64,000 bases of DNA, from positions 1,674,001 to 1,738,000 of the forward strand of contig OZ241856.1 in assembly GCA_965202845.1 (NCBI GenBank), read 5' to 3'. Shown here piece by piece: positions 34,165 to 42,713 of this stretch (position 1 is the first letter of the stretch; the number at the start of each line of letters is the position of its first letter). The position numbers and the translations under genes were made by a program. The DNA comes from CBDATA01 sp965202845. Lineage in GTDB: Bacteria; Acidobacteriota; Vicinamibacteria; Marinacidobacterales; Marinacidobacteraceae. Under the pieces are notes generated by a model. The model saw nothing but the letters and a program-made list of their open reading frames with translations. It made no database searches and was not told where the DNA came from.

Positions 34165-35328
34165 ATGCGCGAAACCCTGATCGTCTTCCGGAAGGAGCTG
34201 CTGGAGGCGAGCCGCGACCGGCGCGCCCTGATCGCGGTGGGGTTCTCGATCAGCATCTTCCCGATCCTGATGCTCCTGATGGGCAACTTCGCCGGGCGGA
34301 TCCAGGACGAGGTCCTGGACATGGAGATTCCGGTGGAGGGCGCGGAGCACGCCCCGAACCTGGTCGCCTGGCTGGAGCAGCAGCCGGGCGTCGCCATCAC
34401 GCCGGCGCCTTCGGACCCGCTCCAGGCGGTGCGGGACCGCGAAACCGACGTGGCGCTGCGGATCCCCGAGGAGTACCGGGAGCAGTTCCGCGAGGCCCGT
34501 CCCGCCGAGCTCGAACTGGTGGCCGACAGCTCGCGGCCGGCGGCCGCCGCCAAGGCCAACCGGGTGGAGGAGCTGCTGGAAGGTTACGGGCGCGAGATCG
34601 GGGCGTTGCGGCTGGTCGCCCGCGGCGTCAGCCCGATGGTCGCGACTCCGCTGACCGTGGAGCGCTCCGAAGTGGTGAGCGAGCGGCGGCGCACCGTCTT
34701 CCGGGTGCTCTCCTTCATCCCGATGTTCCTGCTGATGAACGCCTTCATGGGCGGCATGCAGATCGCCGCCGACTCGGTGGCGGGCGAACGCGAGCGCGGC
34801 AGCATCGAGGCGCTGCTGCTGAACGCGGTCCCGGCCCGGCGGCTGGTTCACGGCAAGTGGGCGGCGGCGAGCGTGGTGGCGCTGCTTCTCACCGTGCTGG
34901 GTCTGCTCTCCTGCATCCTCGTGCTCCGCTTCATGCCGGGCGAAATGAACATCGCCATCACCGGCAGCGACTGGGCGCTGGTGCTGGCGGTCGCGCTGCC
35001 GCTCGCGCTGCTGACCGCCGCGCTCCAGATCGTGGTGGCCGCCTACTCCAAGTCCTACAAGGAGGCGCAGACCTACTTCGGCTACATGGTGATGCTGCCG
35101 ATGCTCCCCTTTTTCGCGGTCACCTTCAATCTGATCGAACGGGGGACCTGGAGCGCCTTCATCCCCGTCCTGGGGCACTACCTGATGGCGCTGGACCTGG
35201 TGGCGGGGGAGCCGGTGGCCGCCTGGGAGATCGAGGCGCTGGGCCTCTTGGTGCTGGCGCTGACCCTGACGCTGTTGCGGCTGGCCTCCTCGCTCTTCGC
35301 GCGCGAGAGCGTGGTCTTCACCCGGTAG
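34165..35328 (+). CDS. natB: ABC-2 permease, NatB-like
   Basis: The 387-residue protein has one N-terminal membrane helix (about 22-42), a large extracytoplasmic domain and five or six C-terminal helices, the layout of NatB/ABC2_membrane_3 exporters. FRKELLEASRDRRAL is the typical cytoplasmic N-terminus, and the GERERGSIEALLLNAV loop contacts the ATPase. Paired with the natA-like gene. Its 3' end is overlapped by the convergent trmB for 151 bases. Confidence 0.87.
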   Translation: MRETLIVFRKELLEASRDRRALIAVGFSISIFPILMLLMGNFAGRIQDEVLDMEIPVEGAEHAPNLVAWLEQQPGVAITPAPSDPLQAVRDRETDVALRIPEEYREQFREARPAELELVADSSRPAAAAKANRVEELLEGYGREIGALRLVARGVSPMVATPLTVERSEVVSERRRTVFRVLSFIPMFLLMNAFMGGMQIAADSVAGERERGSIEALLLNAVPARRLVHGKWAAASVVALLLTVLGLLSCILVLRFMPGEMNIAITGSDWALVLAVALPLALLTAALQIVVAAYSKSYKEAQTYFGYMVMLPMLPFFAVTFNLIERGTWSAFIPVLGHYLMALDLVAGEPVAAWEIEALGLLVLALTLTLLRLASSLFARESVVFTR

Positions 35329-36023
35329 CGCGTCTCCCGCTCCACCGCCGCGACGGTCGCCGCCCAATCCGGCGACGGGGTCCAGGGCGCCCCGGTCCGG
35401 GTCGCCGCGATCCGGTGGATGCTCCGCCCCTCCGCCCGGTACTTCCGCTCGAAGTTGGAGATCGCCGCGTCCGCCGGGGCCGGATACGGAACCTCCCGGA
35501 GCAGTCGTTCGCGCCCGTCGAAGGCGCTCCGCATCGCGGCGAAGTAGGCGCCGGAGTCGGTCGCCAGCCGCAGCCGGGCGTCGGGTGCGAGCGCCCGTTC
35601 GACGGCCTCCAGGAAGCGGTCGTCCACCAGCCGTCGCCCCCGGTGGCGGCGTTTCGGCCACGGGTCCGGGAAGTACACGTGGACTCCGGCGAGCGACGCC
35701 TCGGGAAGCGCCAGCAGAACCTCCATTCCGTCCCCCTGGAGCGCCCGGGCGTTCGCCCGCTCCCGACGGCGCAACCGATCCGCCGCGTAGCGGAAGTAGC
35801 GCCCGGCGCGTTCCACCCCCAGGAACAGCGTCTCCGGACGCATCCCCCCCTCCGCGACCAGGAAGGACCCCTTCCCGGAACCGATCTCCAGCTCCAGCGG
35901 CGCCGAACCCGCCGGCCTGCCGAAGAGCGCCCACGGGTCGAACGGCTGCGGCAGATCCCTGAAGGAGGCGCCGTACCCCTCGACCCGGGAGCCGGCCCGC
36001 GCCCGGATGTGGCTACGGCCCAT
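35178..36023 (-). CDS. trmB: tRNA (guanine-N7)-methyltransferase
   Basis: The 281-residue enzyme makes m7G46 in tRNA using SAM. It has ELEIGSGKGSFL (SAM loop), VYFPDPWPKRRH (tRNA and catalytic motif) and LATDSGAYFAAM. The conserved part ends at about residue 230 near ERETRYRVKT. A further 50 Ser/Arg-rich residues continue to a stop inside natB because the frame has no earlier stop. This tail is probably non-essential. The gene starts 1 base before the esterase stop, so the pair may be co-transcribed. Confidence 0.9.
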   Translation of the reverse strand: MGRSHIRARAGSRVEGYGASFRDLPQPFDPWALFGRPAGSAPLELEIGSGKGSFLVAEGGMRPETLFLGVERAGRYFRYAADRLRRRERANARALQGDGMEVLLALPEASLAGVHVYFPDPWPKRRHRGRRLVDDRFLEAVERALAPDARLRLATDSGAYFAAMRSAFDGRERLLREVPYPAPADAAISNFERKYRAEGRSIHRIAATRTGAPWTPSPDWAATVAAVERETRYRVKTTLSRAKSEEASRNSVRVSASTKRPSASISQAATGSPATRSSAIR

Positions 36024-36824
36024 TCAACGGGCGACGGGAGCGGGAAGGCGCTGCGCGAACAGCCATTCGTAGAGGCCCTCCTCCCGGTACGCCCGAACCC
36101 ACGAGTCGTGCCCCACTCCGGCATATTCGGTGTACCGCGGCGTGGAACCGGCTTCCCGGAGCGCGGCGGCCATGCGGCGGCTCTCCTCCACCGGCACCGT
36201 CCGGTCCTCGCTGCCGTGGAAGATCCAGGTCGGCGTCCCGGCGAGGACCCGCGCCGTTTCCGCCCAGGGATCGTCGGGGCGGACGCGCGCCGGATGCCAT
36301 GCGGGGACGCTCATCCGGCTTCGGCGCGCCGCGACCCCGCCGCACACCGGAACCAGCGCGGCGAACCGTCCGGGATACCGGTAGGCGAACGCCCAGGTTC
36401 CGTAGCCGCCCAGCGAGAGCCCGGTCAGATAGACGCGCTCCGGATCGCCGCCGAACTCGGCGATCGCCGCGTCCAGCGCATGGATCGCCATGTCCGCGAT
36501 CTCCTCGTCCCCCCACCAGGCGCTCCGCGGGGTCTGCGGCATGACCACCACCGCCGGGAAATCGCCGCCGCGTTCGCGGATCGCCTTCGGAAGCCCGATG
36601 GCGGTCTGCCTCTCCCCGTCGGTTCCGCTCTCGCCGCGCCCGTGGAGAAACAGGACAACCGGGGGGGACGCCGCCTCGCCGGAGAGCGCCGCGTCCGGGA
36701 CGTAGACCTGCCAGCGGACCTCCCGGCCGTTGATTTCGGCGCGCCGCGGCTGGAACTCCCCGGCGGCGCCGGCCGGAACCCGCAGGAGGAGAAGGACGAA
36801 GAGCGGGAGGGCGAAGCGGCGCAT
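36024..36824 (-). CDS. Exported alpha/beta-hydrolase esterase
   Basis: The 266-residue enzyme has a signal peptide (about 1-21, VPAGAAG). The catalytic set is FLHGRGESG (oxyanion), TGLSLGGYG with the nucleophile Ser, an Asp in GSEDRTVP and a His in GVGHDSW. It resembles the phospholipase/carboxylesterase-like group found as feruloyl or polymer esterases. The product is predicted periplasmic. It is divergent from the DinB gene and followed immediately by trmB. Confidence 0.87.
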   Translation of the reverse strand: MRRFALPLFVLLLLRVPAGAAGEFQPRRAEINGREVRWQVYVPDAALSGEAASPPVVLFLHGRGESGTDGERQTAIGLPKAIRERGGDFPAVVVMPQTPRSAWWGDEEIADMAIHALDAAIAEFGGDPERVYLTGLSLGGYGTWAFAYRYPGRFAALVPVCGGVAARRSRMSVPAWHPARVRPDDPWAETARVLAGTPTWIFHGSEDRTVPVEESRRMAAALREAGSTPRYTEYAGVGHDSWVRAYREEGLYEWLFAQRLPAPVAR

Positions 36825-36850
36825 CGGCAAAGACCCGCGAATGCTATCCA

Positions 36851-36866
36851 CCGGAGTACACTCCGG
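36851..36866. repeat. Short inverted repeat before the DinB gene
   Basis: CCGGAGT and ACTCCGG (7-base arms, 2-base spacer) lie in the 45-base divergent gap between the esterase and DinB starts, 3 bases before the DinB ATG. A dimeric regulator could bind here. A translational hairpin for DinB is an alternative. Confidence 0.35.
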
Positions 36867-36869
36867 GGC

Positions 36870-37373
36870 ATGATCCTCGCCGAATCCCTGATCGCCGAAT
36901 TCCGCCGCGAAAGCGCCTCCACCCGCAAGTTCCTCGAGCGGTTCCCCGAGGATCGCGCCGACTTCAAGCCGCACGACAAGTCGATGGGTCTGGCGCAACT
37001 CGTTTGCCACATCATCGAGATGCCGGACTGGGGAGCGAACATCGTCCGCGACTCCGGCTTCGACTTCGCCGCCTGGGAGTACAAGCCGCTGGGGCTTCGC
37101 ACCCGCGAGGCGCTGCTCGCCAAGCACGACGAGATCACGGAACGGATGGTCGGGGTTCTCGCGGAGCTCACCGGGGAGTCCGCCGCCGAAACCTGGACGC
37201 TGCGCAACGGCGAGCAGGTGATCGAGGCGCTTCCCAGGGGCGCCGCGCTCCGCAGTTTCGTGTTCAGCCACATGGTCCACCACCGCGGCCAGCTCAGCGT
37301 CTACTACCGGTTGCTGGCCGTTCCGGTTCCGGGCGCCTATGGCCCCTCGGCCGACGACCCGCGGCCGGAATAG
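36870..37373 (+). CDS. DinB-family four-helix protein
   Basis: The 167-residue helical protein carries spaced histidines (LVCHIIEMPDW and SHMVHHRGQLS), the three-His metal site of the DinB/YfiT superfamily. These metalloenzymes include thiol-dependent transferases; DinB itself is damage-inducible but of unclear function. The oxidase gene downstream begins inside its 3' end (35-base overlap). Confidence 0.88.
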   Translation: MILAESLIAEFRRESASTRKFLERFPEDRADFKPHDKSMGLAQLVCHIIEMPDWGANIVRDSGFDFAAWEYKPLGLRTREALLAKHDEITERMVGVLAELTGESAAETWTLRNGEQVIEALPRGAALRSFVFSHMVHHRGQLSVYYRLLAVPVPGAYGPSADDPRPE

Positions 37374-38667
37374 CCCCAACCGCAACCGCTCCGCACTCGT
37401 CCTGGGCGCCGGCGCGGTCGGCCTCTCCTGCGCCTGGTTCCTCCGCCGCTCGGGCCGCAGCGTCCGCGTGCTGGACTCCGGACCGCCCGGCCACGGCGCC
37501 ACCCGGGGCACGGCGGGGCTGGTCTGCCCGGCCCATTCCGCCCCGCTTCCCGGCCCCGGCGTCCTGGGGAAGGCGCTCCGCTGGAGCCTTCGCGACGACA
37601 GCCCCTTCCACATCCGCTGGCGCGTCGCCGCAGCCGATCCGGCGCTTCTTCGCTGGCTCATCGGCTTCGCCAGGGCGTGCTCCCGCGCCCGCTCCGAGGC
37701 CGGCTTCCAGGCTCTCCACGCCCTCTCGAGCCTGAGCCTCGCCCGCTTCCGCGAACTGACCGAAACCGGCGTCCTGGATTTCTTCTTCCAGCAGCGGGGC
37801 GGCTGGTTCGTCTACGAGACCCCGGACGGGATCGCCCGCGCCCGGCAAGAAGCAGCGATGCTCCGGGAGAACGGCGTCGCGTGCGCGTCGATGAGCGGCG
37901 ACGAAATCCGCGAGCGCGAACCCGCCCTCTCGCGCCGGATCACCGGCGGCCTGCTGGCGTCGGGGGACGCCCACGGCCTGAGTCTCGGCTTCGCCGAAGC
38001 GATGGCGCGGGCGCTCGCACGCGAAGGGGTCGGGATCGAAAGCGGCGTCCGGGTGGAGCGGCTCGTCCGGGACGGAAACCGGACGCTCGGCGCCGAAGTC
38101 CGCACGCAGGAGGGCAAGGTCGAACAGCGGGAGGCGGACGAGACGATCCTCGCGCTCGGCGCCCGAAGCCCCGAAGTCGCCAGGACCGCCGGCGTGCGGC
38201 TTCCCATCCAACCGGCGAAGGGCTACAGCGCGACCTTCCGGGCCTGGCAGGAAGCGCCGGGGACGCCGGGGATGCCTGCCCTGCCGGTGACGTCCATGGA
38301 CAGCAAGGTCATCGCGACCCCGCTCGGCGACCGCTTCCGCTTCGCGGGGACGCTCGAACTCGCGGGCTGGAAGGACGAGGGCATCAACGAGCGGCGCTAC
38401 CGCAAGGTCGTCGAGAGCGGACGCGCCCTCCTCCGCGAACCGGGACCGCCGATGGAGGACGAAGTGCGGTGGATGGGGATGCGCCCCCTGACCCCGGACG
38501 CGCTGCCCCGGATCGGCCGCCCGCCCAAGCTCGACGGCCTGCTGGTCGCCGCCGGGCACGGAACGCTCGGCTTCACGCAGTCGCTCGGCACCGGCCAACT
38601 CATCGCCGAACTCGCGGACGCAAAACCGCCGAGCATCGACCCCACCCCCTTCCACCTCCCCCGCTGA
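37339..38667 (+). CDS. D-amino-acid dehydrogenase-like FAD oxidoreductase
   Basis: The 442-residue DAO-fold protein has the FAD loop LVLGAGAVGLSCAWF at about 20-34 and GTAGLVCPAHSAP typical of DadA. The DETILALGARSPEV and GYSATFR segments follow, then a C-terminal GLLVAAGHGTLGFT FAD contact. DadA deaminates D-amino acids to keto acids with electrons passing to quinones. The start at 37339 overlaps the DinB gene by 35 bases; a later start would cut the leader but not the FAD loop. Hydroxyproline or sarcosine-type substrates are also possible. Confidence 0.82.
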   Translation: MAPRPTTRGRNSPNRNRSALVLGAGAVGLSCAWFLRRSGRSVRVLDSGPPGHGATRGTAGLVCPAHSAPLPGPGVLGKALRWSLRDDSPFHIRWRVAAADPALLRWLIGFARACSRARSEAGFQALHALSSLSLARFRELTETGVLDFFFQQRGGWFVYETPDGIARARQEAAMLRENGVACASMSGDEIREREPALSRRITGGLLASGDAHGLSLGFAEAMARALAREGVGIESGVRVERLVRDGNRTLGAEVRTQEGKVEQREADETILALGARSPEVARTAGVRLPIQPAKGYSATFRAWQEAPGTPGMPALPVTSMDSKVIATPLGDRFRFAGTLELAGWKDEGINERRYRKVVESGRALLREPGPPMEDEVRWMGMRPLTPDALPRIGRPPKLDGLLVAAGHGTLGFTQSLGTGQLIAELADAKPPSIDPTPFHLPR

Positions 38668-38679
38668 TCGCACGGACGC

Positions 38680-40224
38680 TCAGATGAAGTCCGAAAGATC
38701 GCCCTCTCCGCCGCTCTCATCAACCGCATCCACCTCCACCTGCGGTTCACCGGACCATTCCTGGATATGCAGATGCCCATTCAATTCCAAGCGTCGGAAT
38801 TTGTCCATGAAGGCAATTTCACCTTTCACCCCACTCAGGTAGCACCACCGGGTCGCCCGGGTGATCCCGACAAACAGCCAACGCAGACTGCGCCGCCCCC
38901 TCAGCATCTCGTGTTGACACGGCAAAAAAACCGAATCGAAGGTCAATCCCTTCGCGCTCGAGTAGGTAATCAACTTGGGCCGGCGATTTCCGAAATCCGC
39001 TTCAGGCGGAGAACCTGCCTCACGCTTTTTATCGGATTCGCTTGACGAGTAATGAATCTCCACAGCCATGCCTTCCTCCAGGAGCGCCCGACCGTAGTCA
39101 TGCTTCAAATCATTCCTCGGAAATAGAATTACGATCCGTTCGTCCGGTTGACTATCGAGGCGGGTTTGCAGCTGATCGCGCAAGGCTTCCATATCGTTTT
39201 CTTCACTCTGAACCAGTCGCATAAGAGGCTTCCTGCGCTCACCCCGTTCATCCGGAGTATGTTCACTCAAAAATTTCCGTCGCTCTTTATCTTCACGTAT
39301 GAAAGGAATCGCCATGTTCACTACGAACGGCGAACAACGGAATGCCCCCATGGATATTCTTTTACGAAATTTCCCTACATTGGCGTATCGTTCGTCGTAT
39401 AGTTGTTTCAAGTATTTCGCAACAGGAATTATCCCATCGATACTCCTCAAATTGCCATGTTCAAAAAAATCGCGATGCCACTCGTCAAACTCAGTAACAA
39501 GTTTTCCGAGTATGTAAATACCATTGGGTTTCTTGTAGATGTAGTCGTGCAGCGCATTCGCGCATTGTATCATTTTCTTCAGCTCAGAATCGGAATCCCG
39601 AATTTCATCCAAGCTCCTTTTGAACTCCGCCATTTGCAGCACTGGAGCTACAACGCCCACGACTTTATTCAAGGCACTTCCAACAGATACTTTCTGTCGA
39701 AACACGTTCTCGACAGAATCCTCATTAGCGTCTCGTTTATCGTATATTTTTTGTTTCTCATCCATGAATACAGTGACGTACCTTGCAATTGACGTTATCG
39801 TCTCATAATCCCGCACATCGAAGTCTTGTCCCTCGTCCACACCAACAAGACAATACTTGGAATTCCCCACACTCCGCGTCAGCTTCCATGCTGTCTCTCG
39901 TATTCTTGCAAAATCACCATCCTCTCCACGATCCCCGACAAACTTCTTGCACCATGCGTCAAACGTCATTACGCATTCTTCCGGGATTCGGAGTTCTTGA
40001 AACCCCTCCTTGATATAGCTGCTCAACGCGTTCGTGTACACAAACAGTCGGACCCGATCAGGAGCGATCTTGTAACGATCCATCAAATACCGCGCTCGAT
40101 GCAACATCATCAGAGTCTTCCCGGATCCCGGTGAGCCAGTCACCAGAATATCCGAGTCCATCGGCATCTCAACAACTTTCTTCTGGTCCTCGGTAAGCTC
40201 ATTCGAAGCAACGAGCCACGACAT
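38680..40224 (-). CDS. Superfamily 1 (UvrD/Rep-like) helicase of a defence cassette
   Basis: The 514-residue protein has Walker A GSPGSGKT (30-37) and the motif II analogue VDEGQD (129-134). Motif IV/V-like ITYSSAKGLTFDSVF and motif VI-like WLFVGITRATRW (449-460) follow. It is compact, without the large insertions of UvrD. Sample lines within 39,241-39,420 have 38-50% G+C by hand count against about 70% for the window, so it was probably acquired recently. The ribosome site GGGAGGT precedes the ATG by 8 bases, and the Hsp70-like gene ends 12 bases upstream. Last gene of the five-gene cassette. Confidence 0.82.
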   Translation of the reverse strand: MSWLVASNELTEDQKKVVEMPMDSDILVTGSPGSGKTLMMLHRARYLMDRYKIAPDRVRLFVYTNALSSYIKEGFQELRIPEECVMTFDAWCKKFVGDRGEDGDFARIRETAWKLTRSVGNSKYCLVGVDEGQDFDVRDYETITSIARYVTVFMDEKQKIYDKRDANEDSVENVFRQKVSVGSALNKVVGVVAPVLQMAEFKRSLDEIRDSDSELKKMIQCANALHDYIYKKPNGIYILGKLVTEFDEWHRDFFEHGNLRSIDGIIPVAKYLKQLYDERYANVGKFRKRISMGAFRCSPFVVNMAIPFIREDKERRKFLSEHTPDERGERRKPLMRLVQSEENDMEALRDQLQTRLDSQPDERIVILFPRNDLKHDYGRALLEEGMAVEIHYSSSESDKKREAGSPPEADFGNRRPKLITYSSAKGLTFDSVFLPCQHEMLRGRRSLRWLFVGITRATRWCYLSGVKGEIAFMDKFRRLELNGHLHIQEWSGEPQVEVDAVDESGGEGDLSDFI

Positions 40225-40236
40225 GGCGGGACCTCC

Positions 40237-42660
40237 CTATTCTGGTCCGAATTGGCGCACTTTGGGAAGGTGGGTTCCAGTCAACGAATCCGAATTGCAA
40301 CCAGGCGAACCTCCTCGTCTCCGTCGCCGCCGCTCCTCATCACCAGCACGTTGGCGATCCTTGTCCTCAAGCAGAAGAGCCCCCTTCCGGTACCACGTCA
40401 ATTCAAAATCGTCCAAGATGTCCACCGGATCAAATTCGGCGAACGCCCGCCGTAACAGAGACTTGTAATTATTGGATCCATCATCATCGCCATCGGAGTC
40501 GTCTCGCCGGTCCAGTTCATCCAGAATGGAAGCCTTTAGAACCAGGGTCGCGGCGTCTTCCTCGCACGCGAGCGCGTCGTCCACTGTCTGCAACGCCTCG
40601 TCCAGTCTGTCCTGGCGGCGCAACGACAACGTGAGATTGAACAAGGGTCCATTCCAGCCCGAATACATCTTCGCCGCTTCCCGGTGGAATTTCTCTTCCC
40701 GGTCATAATCCTCCATTTGTCCGGCCACTTGAGCCATCTCATGGACGATGGAGGCGTCCGATTCACGCCGATTCAATTCGCGCAACAAGGACATCGCACG
40801 ATCATAATCGCCCAAGTCAGCGCACAATTCGGAAATGCGGTGCGCCTTGTCCCGCTGCTCTTCGCTTGAGGGCCGGCTGCGCAGATCCTCTTCAAGACGT
40901 CGGATTTCCTCGCGTTTTTCGTTCGGATTCACGATGTGCGTGAGGGGATTTTCAACTTCGTCCTGAAATCCATCGGCTTCATCGCGTTCCCTGCCAAGAC
41001 GCATTTCAAGCACCTGATTGACGTCCATCCGGTACTGAAGTCGGAGTTGTTCTCCCTCGGTGGCCGGCGGGGGGATATCCCAGACCCTTGTGCTGATCGG
41101 ACCCGATTTATCCCCCCTGATTTCAACGCGAAGCGGGACGGAATGATCGCTCGTTTCCGGTACGATCAGGCGGTCATTTACAATCCAATCCTCACCGGCT
41201 GGCCAGGGAAGTTCGACCCCCTCGGGAATCAACTCCTCAAAACCCCCTTCGGTCTGAATCCCGATCCTCTCGTTCGTAACTGGACGCACGATTCCCTCGC
41301 CCCTAACCGCCAGGGACAACGCCTGCCACGCGGCGCCGCGCGCCACCGTCTGCTGCATGTCCTCATTATCAAGACGAAATGTTTCGGCTTTTTCAAACCA
41401 GGCCTTTACAGCTTCGGCGACCTGGGAAATCATCGAACTCCCGCCGACCAGAAGGCAATAATCCACATCCTCCGGCTCCAACCGGGAGCGCTCCAGCGCA
41501 CCGTCCAGGGGCGCGAATATCGAACATGTTTGGTAATACTCCCCTTCCTTGGTATCAAGCAGATCCCGGTCAAGAAAAGGCTCCAGAACCTGATCCAGGT
41601 CCTCCGCGCTCAGCGTCGGCTTATTCAAATGAAGAACGGTTCCATCACGCAAGACACACTTGTAGTGATTGGGCGTTTTCTGGACGAGCTCCGAACGCTT
41701 TTCCTCGTAGAGTCCCAAGTTTTTTAGTCGAACGATCTCGCGACACAGGGCTATCTTGAGCGACTCTGCGCACCCGAGAAGCGCGGGAATCACTCGTTTC
41801 GATTTGGCGTGATAATCCAAGTCGCCGGGCTTCAAATTATTCTGTTCAACCAGCTTCGGAATCAAAATGTCCGTGGCGATCTTGCGATCGATGTCACCGC
41901 CGCCGAGACGACAGTATCGGGATACCGAAAGCGGCGCGATTTCAATCGGCTCACTCGGCTTGGAGGGCCGCAACTCAAACAAGGCGACATCGCAGGTGCC
42001 GCCGCCAAAGTCAAACACCACGAGTCGCCTTGTGGTGGAGAGCTTTGCGGCAAAATCCTTGCCATGCGACATGGCGTAGTCGATGAACGCCGCAATGGGT
42101 TCGTCCAGCAACGCGCCCTCGGCCAGTTCGATGCCGGCGTTTCGGGCGGCGTCCCGCGTGTCCTCACGCTGCGCGGCCTGGAACGATGCCGGCACCGTTA
42201 CGACGGTCGCGCCGGGTACGCCGCCGCCGCTGGATTCCGCCAGAAACTTCAGGAGGTGCCCGCCGATTTCCCTGGCCGACTGATATCCAACAGGCGCCCG
42301 GTGATACGTCCGAAGCACACCCATGTCGTTCTTGCAATCCCAGAAGATGTTCCGGTCCTGCTCCAACTTGTTTTCGCCGATGCGCGCCCGAAGCTCCTTC
42401 GCCCCCTTCCCAACATAGATTTTCTTGCCATGAAGCGCGAGCATGGACGGAACGATCGTATCGATCGTGGGCGAAGTTTCCGTCTGCTGTTCGACATCCA
42501 GACATCGAGCTTGGGGTTTGCCAGCGTCGCCCGCCGAAATCTGAATCTCGGCGATGGCCGAATTCGTGGTGCCCAAGTCAATTCCGACGACGCGGAGAGG
42601 ACGCTTGCTTTCGGGAATCCAGTCGTCGTCCCAGGACGCCCAGGGAGAGAAACTACTCAT
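40237..42660 (-). CDS. Hsp70-like ATPase with C-terminal TPR-like repeats
   Basis: The 807-residue protein has an Hsp70 nucleotide-binding domain: phosphate loop 1 GIDLGTTNSAIAEI (26-39), phosphate loop 2 VVFDFGGGTCDVALFEL (about 200), and adenosine motif CLLVGGSSMISQVAEA (about 400). A beta-rich region at about 430-540 resembles a reduced substrate-binding domain. The C-terminal third is helical with TPR-like repeats (RISELCADLGDYDRAMSLLREL, AQVAGQMEDYDREEKFHREA) and an acidic, then basic, tail. It lies between the Res and helicase genes on the same strand, so it likely remodels or assembles the defence complex rather than acting as a general chaperone. Confidence 0.82.
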   Translation of the reverse strand: MSSFSPWASWDDDWIPESKRPLRVVGIDLGTTNSAIAEIQISAGDAGKPQARCLDVEQQTETSPTIDTIVPSMLALHGKKIYVGKGAKELRARIGENKLEQDRNIFWDCKNDMGVLRTYHRAPVGYQSAREIGGHLLKFLAESSGGGVPGATVVTVPASFQAAQREDTRDAARNAGIELAEGALLDEPIAAFIDYAMSHGKDFAAKLSTTRRLVVFDFGGGTCDVALFELRPSKPSEPIEIAPLSVSRYCRLGGGDIDRKIATDILIPKLVEQNNLKPGDLDYHAKSKRVIPALLGCAESLKIALCREIVRLKNLGLYEEKRSELVQKTPNHYKCVLRDGTVLHLNKPTLSAEDLDQVLEPFLDRDLLDTKEGEYYQTCSIFAPLDGALERSRLEPEDVDYCLLVGGSSMISQVAEAVKAWFEKAETFRLDNEDMQQTVARGAAWQALSLAVRGEGIVRPVTNERIGIQTEGGFEELIPEGVELPWPAGEDWIVNDRLIVPETSDHSVPLRVEIRGDKSGPISTRVWDIPPPATEGEQLRLQYRMDVNQVLEMRLGRERDEADGFQDEVENPLTHIVNPNEKREEIRRLEEDLRSRPSSEEQRDKAHRISELCADLGDYDRAMSLLRELNRRESDASIVHEMAQVAGQMEDYDREEKFHREAAKMYSGWNGPLFNLTLSLRRQDRLDEALQTVDDALACEEDAATLVLKASILDELDRRDDSDGDDDGSNNYKSLLRRAFAEFDPVDILDDFELTWYRKGALLLEDKDRQRAGDEERRRRRRGGSPGCNSDSLTGTHLPKVRQFGPE

Positions 42661-42713
42661 GGCGCGATTCTACACGATCCCGGATCGGGGAGGAGGGGCC
42701 GAAGGGAGGGGAT

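Noticed and set aside
34089..37373. Plus-strand frame of about 1,090 codons over natB, trmB and the esterase
   Set aside because: Only the last 167 codons (DinB) have protein features; the rest is a shadow.
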